A program made the position numbers and the translations under genes. Of a stretch of DNA of 64,000 nt, positions 63,480 through 64,000 are shown piece after piece. This DNA comes from Metabacillus litoralis (GTDB taxonomy: Bacteria > Bacillota > Bacilli > Bacillales > Bacillaceae). The stretch lies in contig NZ_VOQF01000003.1 in assembly GCF_007994985.1 (NCBI RefSeq), forward strand, positions 62,001-126,000. Reading direction: 5' to 3'. Within the stretch, counting starts at the first letter, position 1. Each line of letters opens with the position of its first letter. Under the pieces are notes generated by a model. It made no database searches, was not told the origin of the DNA, and saw only the letters and a program-made list of their open reading frames with translations.

Positions 63480-64000
63480 ATGGATGTTGGGTTATTGTTA
63501 GAATATCTATGGGTATTAATTGTACTTATTGGTCTAGAAGGAATTTTGGCTGCAGATAATGCTTTGGTCATTGCTATAATGGTCAAGCATTTACCAGAGG
63601 ATCAACGTAAAAAGGCTTTATTCTACGGTCTTGCTGGGGCGTTCGTTTTCCGATTTGGGTCACTATTTATTATTTCATTTCTTGTAGACGTTTGGCAGGT
63701 ACAAGCGATTGGATCCATTTATTTACTATTCATTTCCCTTAATCACTTATTCAAAAAGTTTGTTCTCCGTAAAGGAGAAAATAAAGAATTAGGTAAAGAA
63801 AAACAAGGATCAAGTTTTTGGGTCACAGTTTTAAAGGTAGAGTTAGCAGACATAGCATTTGCCGTTGATGCAATTTTAGCTGCTGTAGCATTTGCCATTG
63901 CACTTCCAGAAACACCGTTACCACAAATAGGTGGATTAGATGGTGGGCAATTCTTAGTAATCTTCCTAGGTGGATTAATCGGTTTAATTATCATGAGGTT
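63480..64000 (+). CDS. TerC-family membrane protein, 3' end beyond window
   Basis: 173 codons visible, frame open at the window end. Four or more membrane helices; the two family motifs with acidic metal-site residues are present: GLEGILAADNALVIAIM and VELADIAFAVDAILAAVAFA. TerC/Alx proteins (B. subtilis YceF, YkoY, MeeF/MeeY) export manganese or help metallate exported proteins. AGGAGATG ribosome site 9 nt before ATG. No yybP-ykoY riboswitch was recognised in the 200 bp upstream. Confidence 0.9.
   Translation, partial: MDVGLLLEYLWVLIVLIGLEGILAADNALVIAIMVKHLPEDQRKKALFYGLAGAFVFRFGSLFIISFLVDVWQVQAIGSIYLLFISLNHLFKKFVLRKGENKELGKEKQGSSFWVTVLKVELADIAFAVDAILAAVAFAIALPETPLPQIGGLDGGQFLVIFLGGLIGLIIMR

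Noticed and set aside
63743-63994. 83-codon open frame on the minus strand at the right edge
   Set aside because: Antisense shadow of the TerC-family gene, whose motifs and ribosome site are clear.

Overview
This A+T-rich 64 kb stretch comes from a Gram-positive, endospore-forming member of the Bacillaceae. The evidence is the gene content (spoVK, sirA, ynzD/Spo0E-like, a YjcZ-type small protein, a CotF-like coat pseudogene), strong AGGAGG ribosome sites, frequent TTG/GTG starts, and long gene blocks in the order known from Bacillus subtilis. I do not name a species. No rRNA, tRNA, CRISPR array or intact transposase was seen; both ends cut genes (uxaB on the left, a TerC-family gene on the right).

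Layout. 1-4.0 kb: hexuronate catabolism (uxaC, exuR, uxaB) with two identical cre/LacI-type operators. 4.2-8.1 kb: a pentapeptide-repeat protein, a small membrane protein and a cadmium-type efflux unit (ArsR-family repressor plus CadA-like P-type ATPase) with a clear promoter and a 22-bp palindromic operator. 8.2-26 kb: single-gene accessory functions (prolyl 4-hydroxylase-like enzyme, CorA transporter, O-methyltransferase, acetyltransferase, quinone reductase, YibE/F pair, SET protein, thioesterase, PAP2 phosphatase, DEAD-box helicase, acyl-CoA synthetase) plus several very small genes. 27.1-34.7 kb: a seven-gene, mostly overlapping operon (KAS III-like synthase, ATP-grasp ligase, SDR, MBL hydrolase, F390-synthetase-like adenylate-forming enzyme, GNAT-like acyltransferase, anchored GH18 hydrolase). 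It looks like an uncharacterised biosynthetic pathway and is the most novel part of the window. 34.9-44.6 kb: YkuI-like EAL protein, an MFS exporter divergent from an SgrR-type regulator, and a DUF418 membrane protein divergent from a two-component system (YrkO/YrkP/YrkQ-like). 44.7-45.4 kb: a decayed coat-protein gene and a candidate ~100-nt small RNA. 45.5-52.6 kb: the yneK-ccdCBA-ynzD-yneF-sirA-ynzC-yneB-yneA-lexA block, missing the transketolase gene that sits between sirA and ynzC in B. subtilis. 52.8-62.7 kb: glnA-glnR-ynbB-hflX ... spoVK-hfq-miaA, again in B. subtilis order with insertions.

Repeats are a strong theme. Five copies of a hairpin element (ACCCGAAYTATTAGG ... CCTAATARTTCGGGT) lie just downstream of genes and probably also work as terminators. 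One copy sits in a 350-bp composite element with 19-bp inverted ends. Two other MITE-like elements have GGCT...AGCC inverted ends with an 8-bp duplication (exact in one, 7/8 in the other).

Regulation readable from the sequence: LexA boxes between yneA and lexA, a GlnR box before glnR, CcpA-type cre sites before the acyl-CoA synthetase and an FbpA-like gene, paired TGTATACA octamers before a small gene joined to the O-methyltransferase, and a 40-codon reading frame before corA that resembles magnesium-sensing leader peptides. All product calls rest on motif and family recognition by eye; no search was run.
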